Counted from the first letter of the stretch, positions 48,790 to 61,616 are shown. The stretch: 64,000 nt of DNA from Theocolax elegans (GCA_026168455.1 CM047430.1:25686735-25750734); one strand, 5' to 3'. Program-made: numbers and translations. The notes: generated from the sequence alone by a model not told the origin.

Positions 48790-49369
48790 AATAATATAAT
48801 TAAGTAAATGTACAATATTTGATTGGTCAAGAGGAACCAGAAACTCCACCCCAAACCCTTGATATAAATAGGGATGTCGCGCCGGGGTGTGCGCTCTTGC
48901 TCTTTAGTACTTCCTCAAGTAAGGTAAAATCTTGTATCCAAAACTTAACGCGAAATAAAGCAAGAAAATCGAAAGTCATTGTTCAGTATCTTTAAACCTT
49001 CAAACATCAGTCTTTTTCCTATTCCCTTTAAAATCCCAATTAGTCTATACCGCATTTCTATTGTAAGGGAGTCTTGCATCGAGGATCAACGAGAGCGAGA
49101 AAGACAGCCTAGCAGTTGCAGCCACCAGTCAACCGTAGATCTCCCGCCCGATAAGGTTGGTTGTTTTCCTTTCCTCGCCTTCACTCATTGTTGCACCTCG
49201 GGCTTACCCATGCACGTAAATTTCGGGATGGTCTATGACCTGTGCTATACCGAGGAGAATTGCCACCCATCCTTGACGCTATACGCGTACTAAAACGGGG
49301 AACTTCTATTTTTAATTTAAATTCAGTCCATTTAATTTTTCTACGTTACGTCTACCCTAGGACGTAACA
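48790..49369 (+). repeat. 5' LTR of the errantivirus-like element
   Basis: The right end (GACGTAACA) is set by the primer site two bases later. The left end is estimated from the promoter and is uncertain. The LTR carries TATAAATA (48863), AATAAA (48953) and a pyrimidine-rich middle. Confidence 0.6.
48863..48870 (+). promoter_or_regulatory. TATA box in the 5' LTR
   Basis: TATAAATA lies in the U3-like part of the LTR, with transcription expected about 30 bases downstream, near the GC-rich GTCGCGCCGG stretch. Confidence 0.55.
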
Positions 49370-49371
49370 AG

Positions 49372-49384
49372 TGGGGGCTCGTCC
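49372..49384 (+). promoter_or_regulatory. Primer-binding site, tRNA-Pro type
   Basis: TGGGGGCTCGTCC is the first 13 bases of the tRNA-Pro complementary primer site known from gammaretroviruses. It stands two bases after the LTR end and marks the start of minus-strand DNA synthesis. Confidence 0.75.
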
Positions 49385-49434
49385 TAAAAATTAAAAAAGG
49401 ATTAGAGCAATTGTCTTCCTTATTAGCACAGATC

Positions 49435-51122
49435 ATGGGTACCAATGAAAAAGAGAATTCTCGAAATAAAGACGCGGCTTCGATTTTGCTTAAGCAGGCG
49501 CTTAAAATAAATCCAGATTTTTGTGTTGAAAATACGGACAAATCTTTAGCTAGTTTGTTAAAATTTTTTAAAGATAGGCATGATAGCGGGTACATTTGTC
49601 AGATGAAGCGGTAGGCCTCGATAAAAATATACCTATAATAATTGACTTGTTTAAAGGAATTCGTAGACAAAAAAGATATAATAGAATTTTGCGAAGATAA
49701 GTATCTAATTGAAGCTTTTGGCGATTTTATAGAAAAAAAAGTAAATCCAAAATTAATAATCGATTATATTATCGGAAACTTAGAAGCAAAAACAAAAGTA
49801 GAAGTAAATGGGATAGGTTTTAAACCCGAACTAACAGACGATAACACAACCTATTTTTCGGTAGAAAATACAACAATTAAAATTGCAAAAACTTCAGAAC
49901 AACAAATGAAACCTGAAATTGTTAAACGGGATAATAATGTCAGATTTACTACAAGCACACCAATTTTACCAAATAACTGTAATAATATTAATTTAGTATC
50001 GGAGAGATTGCCAAGATTAAATTCGTATTTAACAAACTCAACCTTAGGACAAGTGAGGCCCCTTTCTATAAAAGGCGCACTTGAATTAATTCCAAAATAT
50101 AATGGGGTAAATATTCCATTGAGTCAATTTGTTGACGGATGTTGGGAAGCTTGCAACATAATACATGAACAATATGAACCGGACCTCGCGAAATTAATTA
50201 AAATGAGATTATATGGAGAAGCATTCAAGAGTGCAGCAAAAAAAAGTTTTGAATCGATTGAAGATATTGCAAATTTTTTTGATAGTATTTTTGGGTCTGC
50301 GAAATCTTATCATCAATTACACGGTGAATTAGCTAATGTAAAACAGAAAAGGGAAGAAAGTGTCGTAGTTTTTTCAAATAGGGTTAGATCCATCGGTCAA
50401 GAAATCACTGAAGCAGCTCGAAGAGAAAAAAGATTAACTAATAATTTCAATCGATCTTTAGAAAATGATTTAGTAAAATTTTTTATTCGCGGTTTACATT
50501 GGGTAATAAAAGCGCGAATGGGGCAAGTGTGTAAATTGGACGAAGCTACTGCAGAAGCTATAGAAATCGAAAGAGATTTTGCATGCTATGAAGTAGAAGA
50601 GTTAAATGAAACAATTAAAGTCATAACAGAAAATAAAAATCCTATACAAAGAGTCCATTTTGCCGAGACAAAATATACCGATAAATGCCAACTTTGCGGG
50701 AGACAGGGCCACCTGGCACCGAATGCTGGCATTTAGAAAAAATGAGACAACCCCAAGCCAGGGAAAGACGGCCTACGAATGACTGGGCGGAGTCTCGAGA
50801 GTCACGCAGACCGCAACAATGGCCAGGTGAAAAATGGACTAATGAATTTAAGCAGCAAGAAAATCAATATGTTCGTCGCCAAAATGCAACCTTCCCAAAA
50901 CAAAATTATACAAATACAGAAAGGATATGCCGATACTGCAAAAAAGAGGGCCATATTATAGTAGAATGTAGAAAACGGGAATTTAATAATCGAAATCGAG
51001 AGAACCGATCGGAAAACGAAAATGGTCTCCGACAACAGGGCACAAGACGAGAGACCGAGTACACGAGGCGCCCGAGTTACAAAAAACAGGAACCCACATC
51101 ATCAAAAGATATGTTCGATTAA
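49435..51122 (+). CDS. gag of the errantivirus-like element
   Basis: The frame starts at ATG 49435 (MGTNEKENS), stops at 49614, resumes at 49642-50736 and shifts to 50685-51122. The second part holds the gag core (LELIPKYNGVNIPLSQFVDGC; FFIRGLHWVIKARMG). Two CCHC knuckles follow: CQLCGRQGHLAP, split from its last Cys by the frame change, and CRYCKKEGHIIVEC, intact. The tail is rich in Arg, Asn and Gln. It would form particles and bind genomic RNA. Confidence 0.75.
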
Positions 51123-51129
51123 GTAAAAA

Positions 51130-54100
51130 TTGCAAGTCGCCAATTATTAAACTTAAAAATCCGAGAAGCATCGAGGAAATAACTCTTATTTTAGATTCAG
51201 GATAGGTCCCAATTTACTAAAATTACGAAACATACCAAAAGACGAAAATATTAATAAAAATGAAATATTAGAATTAAAAGGAATCACGGAAGAAAGTATT
51301 TACACTTTAGGCAAAGTTGACATCCATTTTCCAAAGTTTGAAATTGAATTCCACATAATAAATGACAACGTGGCTATAATCGAAGATGGTTTACTGGGAA
51401 GCGATTTTTTCTGTCAATTAGGTGCAAAAATTGATTATGCGAAAAGAATGTTAAGAGTTGTAGACATCTGTATCCCTTTTGTAGAAGAAAACATATTATT
51501 GATCGAAACAAAGGAAAGGTATGAAGACTCGACGATTAATGTCATAGAAAAACGTAACAGTATATTGAACGAGAGAACGGGAACGCGTAAGGGAATTTCC
51601 GCTAACCCTATGAGTGTCAATGCAAGAGAGGGTGAGGAAGTCGTATAACATATTACACAGGTAATAAAACCACCTAAAAGGAATTCGTTTGGGGAAAAAG
51701 GAAAAACAAATTATGCTAATGACAATTTTCAACGAAGGGAGGTGTCGACCCGAGAGGTCGATCATATTAATGAGAAAGTATATCTTGTAGAAGAGACGCG
51801 AATTCGAGGACATATAAGCCCATCGCGTAAACAAGAGTCAATTCTAATTAAATCTCAAAGTCAGGACCCACCGGGTAGTCGAAATCAATTAAAAAATCAG
51901 AAAGATATTCAAATTCGATCTCAATGTAAAAATAAATTGGAAATTCAAGATCCCAAGCGAAATCGAAATCAAATTCCAATTCAAAATCTAAATATAAATC
52001 ATAATTCAAGTTCAAATGAAATTCAAAATCAAATTCTAAATCAAAATTCAAGTTCAAATGAAATTCAAAATCAAATTCAAAATCTAAAATCGAGTTCAAA
52101 GGTAACTCAATATCGAAGTCTAAATGAAATTCCAAGCCTAAATCAAGTCTTACGTACGAAGGCAGTATGTAAGCCTAATTATGTAAATTAATCGAACAAG
52201 GAAACGAAGAGACAAGTCAAGAAATTAAAATCATTAAGAAATTAGAAACAAATACCAAATCAAACCCAGTAATAAGGGAGAACGATGAAGAATGCTTTAA
52301 TCATGAAATTAACAAAGAAAGATTGCAAAAGCACTTCTCAAATAAAAAAAATAATCTCTTAAATGAACTCGAAAGTGATGAGGCAACTAATAAATCAAGC
52401 GCGCACCCAAATCCAAGAAACGAGAATGAAATAAGTAATGAAAAATATTCTAATTTTGAGATAAAGAGAAAAGATATGGAAGGTCTCGATAATAATACAA
52501 AAAATAAAAAGGCATTAGCACAAAATGAAAATATAGACGCAAACGAATTCGATGAAGAAAGGTTGTTAATTTCGACACGCATGTTACAAAAACTTCTAGA
52601 GGAAGGTTTAATGAATAATGGAATTCTGTGGAATAATAACCAAGACATGGAAATGTTAATAAGTAATCTACTAATGGAAATAAAGTATCATGACAACTCA
52701 ACAAATAACTCAAAGGAATTACGAGAAAATCTAAACAAATTAGGAAATTATGTAAAACTACATGCCTTTGGGGGAGAATCTCATAAAAATGTTATTAAAG
52801 ATACATTGGAGGGTTTACTTAAATTAAGAATTAATTTAAAAGGAAAAGGCGGAAAGAAACTAAAAGGTAGTCATAAAGTTTATCGCTTAGCATGCGTCAT
52901 ACCAAAAGGGAGAGCGGAAAAGGTAAAATCATTACTACGACTTGACCATTTGGCTGCTGATGAAAGAGAAGAAATAGAAAAATTAATTCAGAAATATAGC
53001 GACATTTTTTACCTTTCGGGTGAAAAATTAACAGCAACACATATTTTAAAACTAACAATCCCAACAACGGATGATGTACCAATAACTTCAAAACAATACC
53101 GATTACCTCCGGTACATAAAGAAGAAATACCAAGACAAGTGCAAGACTTATTAAAAGACGGCATTATCAAACCATCTACCTCATCGTACTCAAGCCCTTG
53201 TTTTCTAGTTCATAAGAAAGAGGACATACAAGGACACAAGCAATACAGAATGGTGATCGACTATTGCAAATTAAATGCGAAAACCTTAGACGACCAATTT
53301 CCGCTACCGAATATAACTGAAATGATAGACCAATTGGGCGGATCAAAAAAATTCTCAACTTTTGATCTTAAGGCTTCGTATCATCAAATAGAATTTGACG
53401 AACGAGACCGTCACAAAACCGCGTTTGTTACAAACGGAGATTTGTACCATTTTAACCGAGGAAGCTTTGAACTACGAACAATGCCGGCTACATTCTCAAG
53501 AGCACTTTCAATTGCACTCGCTGGACTTATCAATAAAGAACTTTTTTGCTTTATTGATGATATTATATGTTATTCGGAGACTCTACAAGAGCATTTTAAA
53601 AGATTAGAGAATTTATTTATTAGATTGCAAAAAGCGGTTTTAAAATTACAACCAGAGAAATGTGAATTTTTTAAAAAAACAGTTACATATTTAGGTCATG
53701 TTATTATTGCAGAAGGAATTAAACCAGATTCGCGGAAAATTGAAGCTGTACGAAAATTTCCACGCCCTCAAAATGCGTAAAATATCAAGCAATTTTTGGG
53801 TTTAGCGGGCTACTATAGAAGATTTATTTATCAATTTTCAAAAATTGCAAACCTTTAACGGATTTATTAAAAAAGGACGTTCAATTTAAATGGTCAGAAG
53901 AAACAGAAAAGGCATTTGAGACATTACGCATTAGTTTATGCGAAAAACCAGTATTAATTTTTCCAAATTTCGAAATTACTTTCAATCTAACGACCGACGC
54001 TTCGGGATATGCAATTGCTGGAGTCTTAAGTCAAGGTGAGATAGGGAAAGATCAACCCGTTGAATACGTCTCTCGAGTTCTTTCGGATGTTGAAAAACGT

Positions 54101-56216
54101 TGGGACACGTTTAACAAAGAAGGACTAGCAATAATATTTTGCATTAAGCATTTCCGACCGTATTTATTTGGACGAAAATTTTATCTTATAACAGATCATA
54201 AACCACTGGTATGGTTACAAACGCACAAGGACCCGAACTCACGAGTTACGCGATGGCGTCTTATGCTCGCGGAGTACGATTTCGAAATTAAATACAGACC
54301 GGGTCGTTTAAATGTAGCAGACGCACTGTCTAGAAACCCCATAGACAAAGTCCTAGTTATTACGAGAAGCAAGGCAATAGCGGCAGGTGATGAGCCCAAG
54401 TCTAGCCTAGTTGAACCTCCGCTGGGTATGACCACGAGAGCGAAGGCGGGTCGCTGGGTAGGCCAGCGATATTTAGACGCGATAGAGGCTCTACGCCCGC
54501 AAAAGGGAAGAAAAAACGAGAGGCGAGCGAACGAACAATCACCGGACCGTGGAGAAAGAACCCACGACGATACGGAGGTGGAAACTTTTGAGCCGGAACC
54601 CCTCGTTCACTCGGAAAATGCGCGGTTACGCTTACACGAAGATCTTGATCATGTTAATGAATCATTACTTGAAAACGATCCGCAATTCAGTCCTGATCAA
54701 ATAAACGAATAGACGTCGATCTATGAAGAACAATTTAATCAAATTAACGATAAACAAGTAATTATTACATGCAGAGAAAAATTGTTTATGCGGAAGGACA
54801 ATTATATGTATTTTGTTACTACAACACGAGAACCATGCGACGATGGGGCTTCGCAATTAAAAACTACAGAATAAATTACCAAGATTCATGGAAATGCAGG
54901 TTGGAATACCGGTTTTGATAAATGTAAATACAAAAATTCATATAGCATTACCGATACGAACAGAATCGTTAATCGGGCTAAGTGGAATTGATAATAACCT
55001 AAATTTATTATGCGAAAATCTATATTTAACTTTAGATACAATACAGATAAAATCAATAAGTATAGCGAAAACCGATAGAATTGAAAATTTAGAGTGGGAA
55101 TTAGTTTTAGAAAAATTAAAAGGAGTTTTTAGTCAAAGCACGGTAAAATTAATTGATTGTTTAGGTCTAATACGATATCCGACACTAGACAATCGAAGTC
55201 CGATTATAGAAGAAGCTCACTGTTCGGCTATAGGATGACATAGAGGTGTCACAAAAACCTATAACCGTGTTAAACGAAATTATAATTGGGAGAATTTAAA
55301 GATAGAGGTACAAGATTTTATAAGAAAATGTTTGAATTGCCAATTAAAGAAATTGGTTAGGGTTAAAACTAGAGCTCCAATGGTTATTACTAACTCGGGA
55401 ACGCACGCTATGGACCGAATAAGTATGGATATTGTTGGTCCCTTATGCAAAACCAATCGGGGAAACGAGTACACTTTAACCTTCCAAGTCTTATTAACTA
55501 AATTCGCATTAGCTGAGCCTTTGGCGCGAATTTCGGCCATGGATGTAGCGAATGGTTTAATAAGAAAAGTCATATGCATATTTGGCGCAGCTCGAATAAT
55601 CCTTACGGATCAAGGTACGAATTTCATGAGTAAATTAATGAAAAGAATAGCAAAAATATTTAGAATTAAATAAACTAAAACCACGGTCTTCCACCCACAA
55701 TCAAACGGTGGACTTGAACGATCGCACTCAAGTCTCATTGAATACTTGAAATTTTTTGTACATAGTAATCGAACAGATTGGGACGATTATCTGGATTTGG
55801 CTACCTTTAATTTTAACACGGGAATTAGTGAGTCTACATGGCATACGCCGTTTGAACTCGTGTCCGGCCGATTGGCACGCACACCCTCGAACGCACCGGT
55901 CGAAACAGAAGACCTGGCACCTACATACGATGGTTATCTTGAAGATTTAGTCAAGCGCCTAAACAGTCTACAAAACATAGCTCAACAAAATCTTTTAAAG
56001 GCAAAACTCCGAGCCAAGAAATACTACGATCGTAAGGTAAACGTTTTAACACTACAAATCGGTGATTACGTATGGCTGCAAAAAGGGCCAAAACCTAAGA
56101 AATTTGACGATCAATACTCGGGTCCATTTTTAGTTCTAGACGTTTCCGACAATGGGAATGTAAAAATTCAAATAAATGGATTCATATTGAAACCGAATAA
56201 GCTAGTTGGTATTTAA
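51130..56216 (+). CDS. pol of the errantivirus-like element: PR, RT, RNase H, IN (broken)
   Basis: The protease has LILDSG (a stop follows directly) and DGLLGSDFF. A low-complexity insert (51742-52191) separates it from RT. RT (52323-53780) has FSTFDLKASYHQI and the catalytic FIDDII; a frame change near 53850 leads to RNase H (TTDASGYAIAGVL, ITDHKPLVWL) ending at 54712. Integrase pieces show a zinc site (IRKCLNCQL), MDIVGPL, LTDQGTNF, a stop at about 55671, then QSNGGLERSH, and a C-terminal domain with IGDYVWL. The catalytic Asp and Glu residues are present. Confidence 0.8.
51850..52115. repeat. Low-complexity repeat AATTCAAAATC-type within pol
   Basis: Short units such as AATTCAAAATCAAATTC are repeated with variation between protease and RT. 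In the plus frame they encode Asn/Gln/Ser/Ile-rich sequence, and the complement is also open. Confidence 0.65.
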
Positions 56217-56449
56217 ATTTAAGAGCATCATGAATGTAAATAAAAAAATAAGCCATGTATATAGCAAAACTCTAACAATGATATGTATTTTCACAAATGC
56301 AAAAATGCTAAGGAAATCAATAAAGAATCAGTCAATAGATTCTGATAATTTTAAGAAAAAAAACGGAAAGATAAAACTAAGCATTTTTGCAACGGTTCTA
56401 TAAATAAATAAAAAAAAGAACGCTTTCATGAACTTATTTAATGTTGCAG

Positions 56450-58336
56450 ATGAGTTGTAAAACACTATTGGCCATCATTTATCTCACAACTATTATACCA
56501 AGGAAAATCTATATTAACGCAATCATAGGGTACGACTGTTCGCAGCACGTCTCAAATTTAACAACATTTTCGTTAATTCACGTAGGAGAATGCGACATAC
56601 CTGAACCGGTAGTAAATACAACAAAAATTTATGTACGACTATTGCAATTAAATGATTTTTCAAGCACTCGTGTAAAGCTTTGTAAAGTAGAAATAAAAAG
56701 ATCGGTAACATACTGCGGCGCGTTTTCGCATAGAAAAGACAAAAACAGAGGGGAGGTTCAGTTTATTGATGAAATTTCTAGGGAAGAATGTAATAGAACG
56801 CATGTATACCGCGCACACCGAGTACGAGACGAAGTAATAATTAACTTAAAACTGAACGGATCGATTGTCCACCCAATGACGTTTGTTGGGAACGTAGATC
56901 AAGCAGGAGATTGTAGTAACGCAGGAATGTACGCGGATCCATATGCTATTTTTGACGATGCTATAGTCACGGGCTATGTTACCATTACTTTAAGGGATTA
57001 CTATGCACCGGTAAACTTAAATGCTAACGAGGTTATTTTATGATCCGGTACGCGCTGTAAGTTTAATCAAGATGATTGTATTGACGTAGAAGCAGGATAC
57101 GCCTTTTGGGATAGGTTATCAGTACAGGCATGCGAACGCAGTAAATACTCAGAATTATACGCGGGTTATGTTAATAAAATTGTAGAACAAGGCAATGAGC
57201 AACATCCGGTATATGTAATGAAATCGAGCGAGATAACCTTTGCTTTCACGACTTTAGGATGAATTCCGGTGTGTTGTTATGAATTAATTAGAACAGAGCA
57301 CCCAAAATTATTTTTTCTAGAAGGACCAATAACAGAAACCTTTCAAGCCGTAAGAAACCCGTCAATAGAAAATCTCGACATTTTTGCATACGTAAACTCT
57401 AAATTCGTTTACGTAGAAAAACATATTAAAGGACAATTAAAAACATTATATCGCAATTTAATTTTGCAAAAATGTGAATTGGAAAGAAGAGTTATATCAA
57501 ATGCATTAAGCATTGCAGCAACAGCACCTGACGTTTTTGCATATCAAATCATGAAAAAAAGTGATTACATGGGCTTGGTAGCCGGAGAAGTTGTGCACTT
57601 AATGAAGTGCATACAAATTGACGTTCAACGAAGAGAAACTACAAAATGTTACCAAGAGTTACCGGTAACCAAAGACGGCAAAGATTATTTTTTGACGACA
57701 AGGACACATATTTTAAAACAATATGGGACCGAAGCTGCCTGCAGTGTTCTGATTCCTCCTATGTTCTTACTAGGGGAAGATTGGTTTACTATTTTACCAA
57801 GAGGAACAACTAAGGGAGTAAAACCAGACATTTTAAAACCAACTACTAAAAATAACTGGAATTACACAGAGCCAACCGAACTTGCAAAAAGCGGAATTTA
57901 CACCTAAGCGGAGATCCAAGCACTAAGACAACACCTTATGTTTCCCGTAGAAAGGCCAGCCATTTTGAACACAATTGCATTAGGAATGACCGGGAAAAAG
58001 GTAGATAAAAACGGTATGTCTATTACCCGATTATTCGATGAAGAAGCGTTGACAGAGTTAGCCAATAACACTTGGATGAAAATTTGGGGGCAATTATGTA
58101 CTTTCGGATCATTTAGCGGATCATTTATGATAGGGCGTTTAATAAAATTTTTAGTTGATACCATTTTACATGGTTATACTTTGTATAGTTTATATGGGTG
58201 GTCACTTCATATTATAGGAGCCATTTGGAATTCAGTCACTCAATTATTACTGCACGTCGCAAGGGATAAACCAACGCGTGACGCAAGGAAAAAGAGAGAA
58301 GAACAAGCTACGCCTTCGGAAGTAGCGGGCACTTGA
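56450..58336 (+). pseudogene. Chuvirus-type glycoprotein in env position
   Basis: The ATG stands directly after a TTGCAG acceptor, as expected for a spliced subgenomic env message. A hydrophobic N-terminus (signal-peptide-like) is followed by GYDCS, VGECDIP, LLQLN, an RSVTYCGAFSH block, EECNRTHVYR and many paired cysteines. Near the end is a glycine- and aromatic-rich membrane region (FGSFSGSFMIG, HGYTLYSLYGWS), then a basic tail. These features fit glycoproteins of chuviruses and their retroelement-borne relatives. At least three in-frame stops (about 57041, 57260, 57905) interrupt it. Chuvirus relation is by recognition of motifs, not by a search. Confidence 0.65.
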
Positions 58337-58424
58337 GCGGAACATTTTTCGGATTCGCACGTACCTTTCGCCCCGCCCGAACCTAGCACCTACACGGCAC
58401 AACCGTGGTAAGAGTCAATGAGTC

Positions 58425-58437
58425 AGGAGGGGGTAAA
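58425..58437 (+). promoter_or_regulatory. Polypurine tract
   Basis: AGGAGGGGGTAAAA after the glycoprotein frame is a typical plus-strand primer. A 3' LTR would start right behind it, but the sequence there does not match the 5' LTR. Confidence 0.5.
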
Positions 58438-58584
58438 ATTGTAAGTTGCGGATCTCAAAATAATCTATATCCGCAAATATTTATAGAACCGGATATAACT
58501 TCTCTACCGCCACGCAGAAAACGCAAATTCGATAACGTGTAAATTTTGCTTTTTCAACTGCAGGTTTATTAAAAAAAAAAAAAT

Positions 58585-58914
58585 TTGAGAATTCAAATTA
58601 CATGGGCATTGCAAAAACGAAACGAAAGCACTTTCCAATTCGGCGCACGAATGGAAAGAATGTTACATAATTATAAAGCATTGGGAGAAATAGCACAAGA
58701 AGAATGTAGGGAAATAACCGATTCATGCCTACAACGCGAAAATCTAGCAATCAGGGCATTTTTAAAGGGGCTTCGACCGGAAGTCAAAAGATACATTTGT
58801 AAACCGGAAATCTACACAAATCTGGACCATGCAATTCGTCATGCGCGCAACATTCAATATCATTTAGATGACTTGAGAATATTTAGAAAACGATGTTCGA
58901 TTATTCTACAGTAA
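58585..58914 (+). pseudogene. gag fragment of another errantivirus-like element
   Basis: A 109-residue frame has the C-terminal part of a gag core: FQFGARMERMLHNY, then NLAIRAFLKGLRPEV and IRHARNIQYH. It differs from the gag at 49642-50736 and has no pol behind it. It may be the 5' remainder of the element that also holds the F-type env at 61.7 kb. Confidence 0.6.
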
Positions 58915-59205
58915 TTAATTTAAATACATAAAATAAATAATCGATTTTTTTATCCATACAGAATTGAATGGACGATCCAGTTCTTTTTTACGCAAGATTA
59001 TAGTAACCTTTTGCGATAAATACTAATGAAATATTATTAGCAAATCTGTCTAAGTACTTTTGGGACAAAAGACTCAATTAATCTTAGGACTAAAAATTAA
59101 TATTACGTAAAAAAAAGGGAACGTAATATATATATAGTTCATTATTTATTTACTTGCTACTGTTTGTAGTTAGCCTATCGATATAAAGTTTTAATTAAGA
59201 ATTAA

Positions 59206-59240
<35 letters not shown>

Positions 59241-59307
59241 ATACCTATATTTAGACAGTATAGGAATATTCTATAAGTTTAAATAGTATACTATATTAAT
59301 AAAAAAA
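58915..59307. other. AT-rich stretch with (TA)n
   Basis: No gene is seen. A TA dinucleotide run lies at about 59208-59236. Confidence 0.6.
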
Positions 59308-59792
59308 ATGTCAGTTTTAGTAAGAAATTGGGAGCGACTTTGCTATTTTTGCCATAATACATACCTGTGCCATTATTGTTATACGACAAAATTATCACAC
59401 ATAGAAAAAATTCGGTTTTCATTAAGTGCTACACGAACGACGAATTAATTTGTACTTTTACTGATCTAAAATGTTTTTGTTGCGGACTCCCAATTCCTTT
59501 CAAAAGTTGTCTTATCGAGCAATAATTTAAATGCAATGGATATGTACTAACGCGCGTAAATATCGGACTACACGAATGTATAACATCGCAATTACAACCT
59601 CGAGAACAACGTAAATGGAATTTCTTGACTCCAGAGCGAGTAAATAAACAAAATAGTATTCTATTCGAAGAGAGCACGAAAGTATTATGTAAACGAAGCA
59701 CTAAAGGAATCGACCAACATACAGAAACCAGTAGAGCAGAATCAACAAATCCAAAGATTCAAGAGATAAAAAAAGAAAATAAAGCTGAATGA
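59308..59792 (+). other. Unrecognised cysteine-rich reading frame, shifted
   Basis: From ATG 59308 a 46-codon frame encodes LCYFCHNTYLCHYC and stops at 59448. In the next frame the sequence goes on with LKCFCCGLPIPFKSC, a TAA, then more Cys and His residues and a Lys/Glu-rich end at a TGA (59790-59792). CxxC and CxCC pairs suggest one or two zinc-binding modules. It sits between a gag fragment and an F-type env. I do not recognise the family; it could be an accessory gene of a retroelement. Confidence 0.4.
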
Positions 59793-59908
59793 AAGAAATT
59801 ATGCGTATACCGATGATATTAAGCGCATATTGAAATAAATCTCAGAGAAACATAAGAATATGTGTAATTAACATAATACGATAAATTGGAACGCATAGGA
59901 AAAATATG

Positions 59909-59962
<54 letters not shown>

Positions 59963-59964
<2 letters not shown>

Positions 59965-61616
59965 GTGGTTCTCTGTGACATCGAAGATGAAAAAAATAAA
60001 TATTGCTATAACTGTGGGAATATGTTTTAGAGGTATCCAGTAGTTCTCCTGAATTTTTTCAGATTTTTTCTGGGCCATTATTTTAAGTTACAGAGAGTCA
60101 AAGTTGACATTTTAGCACTTTTTTGCATTATATGCCCATTTTCATGAATTTTTAGCTCCCAGGGGATGAATTTTTCACTAAAAACATAACCGCGACTTTT
60201 TTTGTAAAATTTCCCGAACTTTTCATTAAAAATACTTTTAAAGACATAAATGTATGCCGTCACACTCTTGTAAGCCATTTAAACCTTAAATAGTGAAAAT
60301 CAGCAATTCTGCTCCGGACTCTGGTAACCTAATACTGTCTAAAAGATGTCTTTTTATAGTCAGAAACTGCCTAAAAATTTCCAGAGTGGGTCTAAATCAT
60401 TAAGATCACTTATGGTCAAAATATCCGGGAAAGTGCCCGAAATATTAATAGAAATGTATATTTGTTGCCTTATAACGATGAATCTAGTAGCATGATCATT
60501 GCAAAAAAATTTGTGCACTTACCTTGGAGTGGTAGAAAAGTATCTTCACTTGTTTCAGTATCCATCTAATCCCCTGTAAGCTGCTAAAAATACAAATATT
60601 ATTATACAAATGTAAAAAATTAATTTTTAAACATTTATAATGCTGAATTTTTAGTTTTACATCCCTTACAAGAATTATAATACTAATCTGAAGGATTACT
60701 ATAAATATATAAACATCATTATTACAATAACTGAATATACGTATTTAATACAAAAGATATATAAATAAATCGGATATATAATTATAATGAATAATATGAT
60801 AACGTGACAGTGACAAGTTTGTGAAATCTAAACAATGTATTGCTGAATAATAATAATAATAATGTTGATACTTTTATAGTAATCCTTCAGATTAGTATTA
60901 TAATGCTTGTAAGGGATGTAAAACTAAAAATCCAGCATTATAAATGTTTAAAAATTAATTTTTTACATTTGTATAATAATATTTGTATTTTTAGCAGCTT
61001 ACAGGGGATTAGATGGATACTGAAACAAGTGAAGATACTTTTCTACCACTCCAAGGTAAGTGCACAAATTTTTTTGCAATGATCATGCTACTAGATTCAT
61101 CGTTATAAGGCAACAAATATACATTTCTATTAATATTTCGGGCACTTTTCCCGGATATTTTGACCATAAGTGATCTTAATGATTTAGACCCACTCTGGAA
61201 ATTTTTAGGCAGTTTCTGACTATAAAAAGACATCTTTTAGACAGTATTAGGTTACCAGAGTCCGGAGCAGAATTGCTGATTTTCACTATTTAAGGTTTAA
61301 ATGGCTTACAAGAGTGTGACGGCATACATTTATGTCTTTAAAAGTATTTTTAATGAAAAGTTCGGGAAATTTTACAAAAAAAGTCGCGGTTATGTTTTTA
61401 GTGAAAAATTCATCCCCTGGGAGCTAAAAATTCATGAAAATGGGCATATAATGCAAAAAAGTGCTAAAATGTCAACTTTGACTCTCTGTAACTTAAAATA
61501 ATGGCCCAGAAAAAATCTGAAAAAATTCAGGAGAACTACTGGATACCTCTAAAACATATTCCCACAGTTATAGCAATATTTATTTTTTTCATCTTCGATG
61601 TCACAGAGAACCACCC
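59963..61616. mobile_element. 1.65-kb near-perfect hairpin element
   Basis: Arms of about 745 bases (59963-60705 and 60874-61616) are almost exact reverse complements around a loop of about 168 bases. Ends are GGGTGGTTCTCTGTGACA and its complement, and (TA)n flanks both sides, so the target duplication is probably TA but cannot be measured. Each arm contains the same 66-codon frame and a short exon-like ATG stretch with a GTAAGT donor (at 61013 on the plus strand). Both may be scraps of a parent transposase gene. It lies upstream of the F-type env. Confidence 0.85.

Larger units (their letters stand above)
48790..58440 (+). mobile_element. Errantivirus-like Ty3/gypsy element with chuvirus-type glycoprotein
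   Basis: Order: 5' LTR (about 48790-49369), tRNA-Pro type primer site (49372), gag, protease, RT/RNase H, integrase, a glycoprotein frame behind a splice acceptor, and a polypurine tract (58425-58437). RT and integrase are of 17.6/gypsy type. The env position holds a glycoprotein that resembles those of chuviruses, not the usual F-type env. No matching 3' LTR follows. Frames carry several stops and shifts, so this is an inactive copy as read. Confidence 0.8.

Noticed and set aside
51848..52135. Minus-strand protein rich in Asp, Phe and Glu opposite pol
   Set aside because: It is the complement of the low-complexity repeat between protease and RT.
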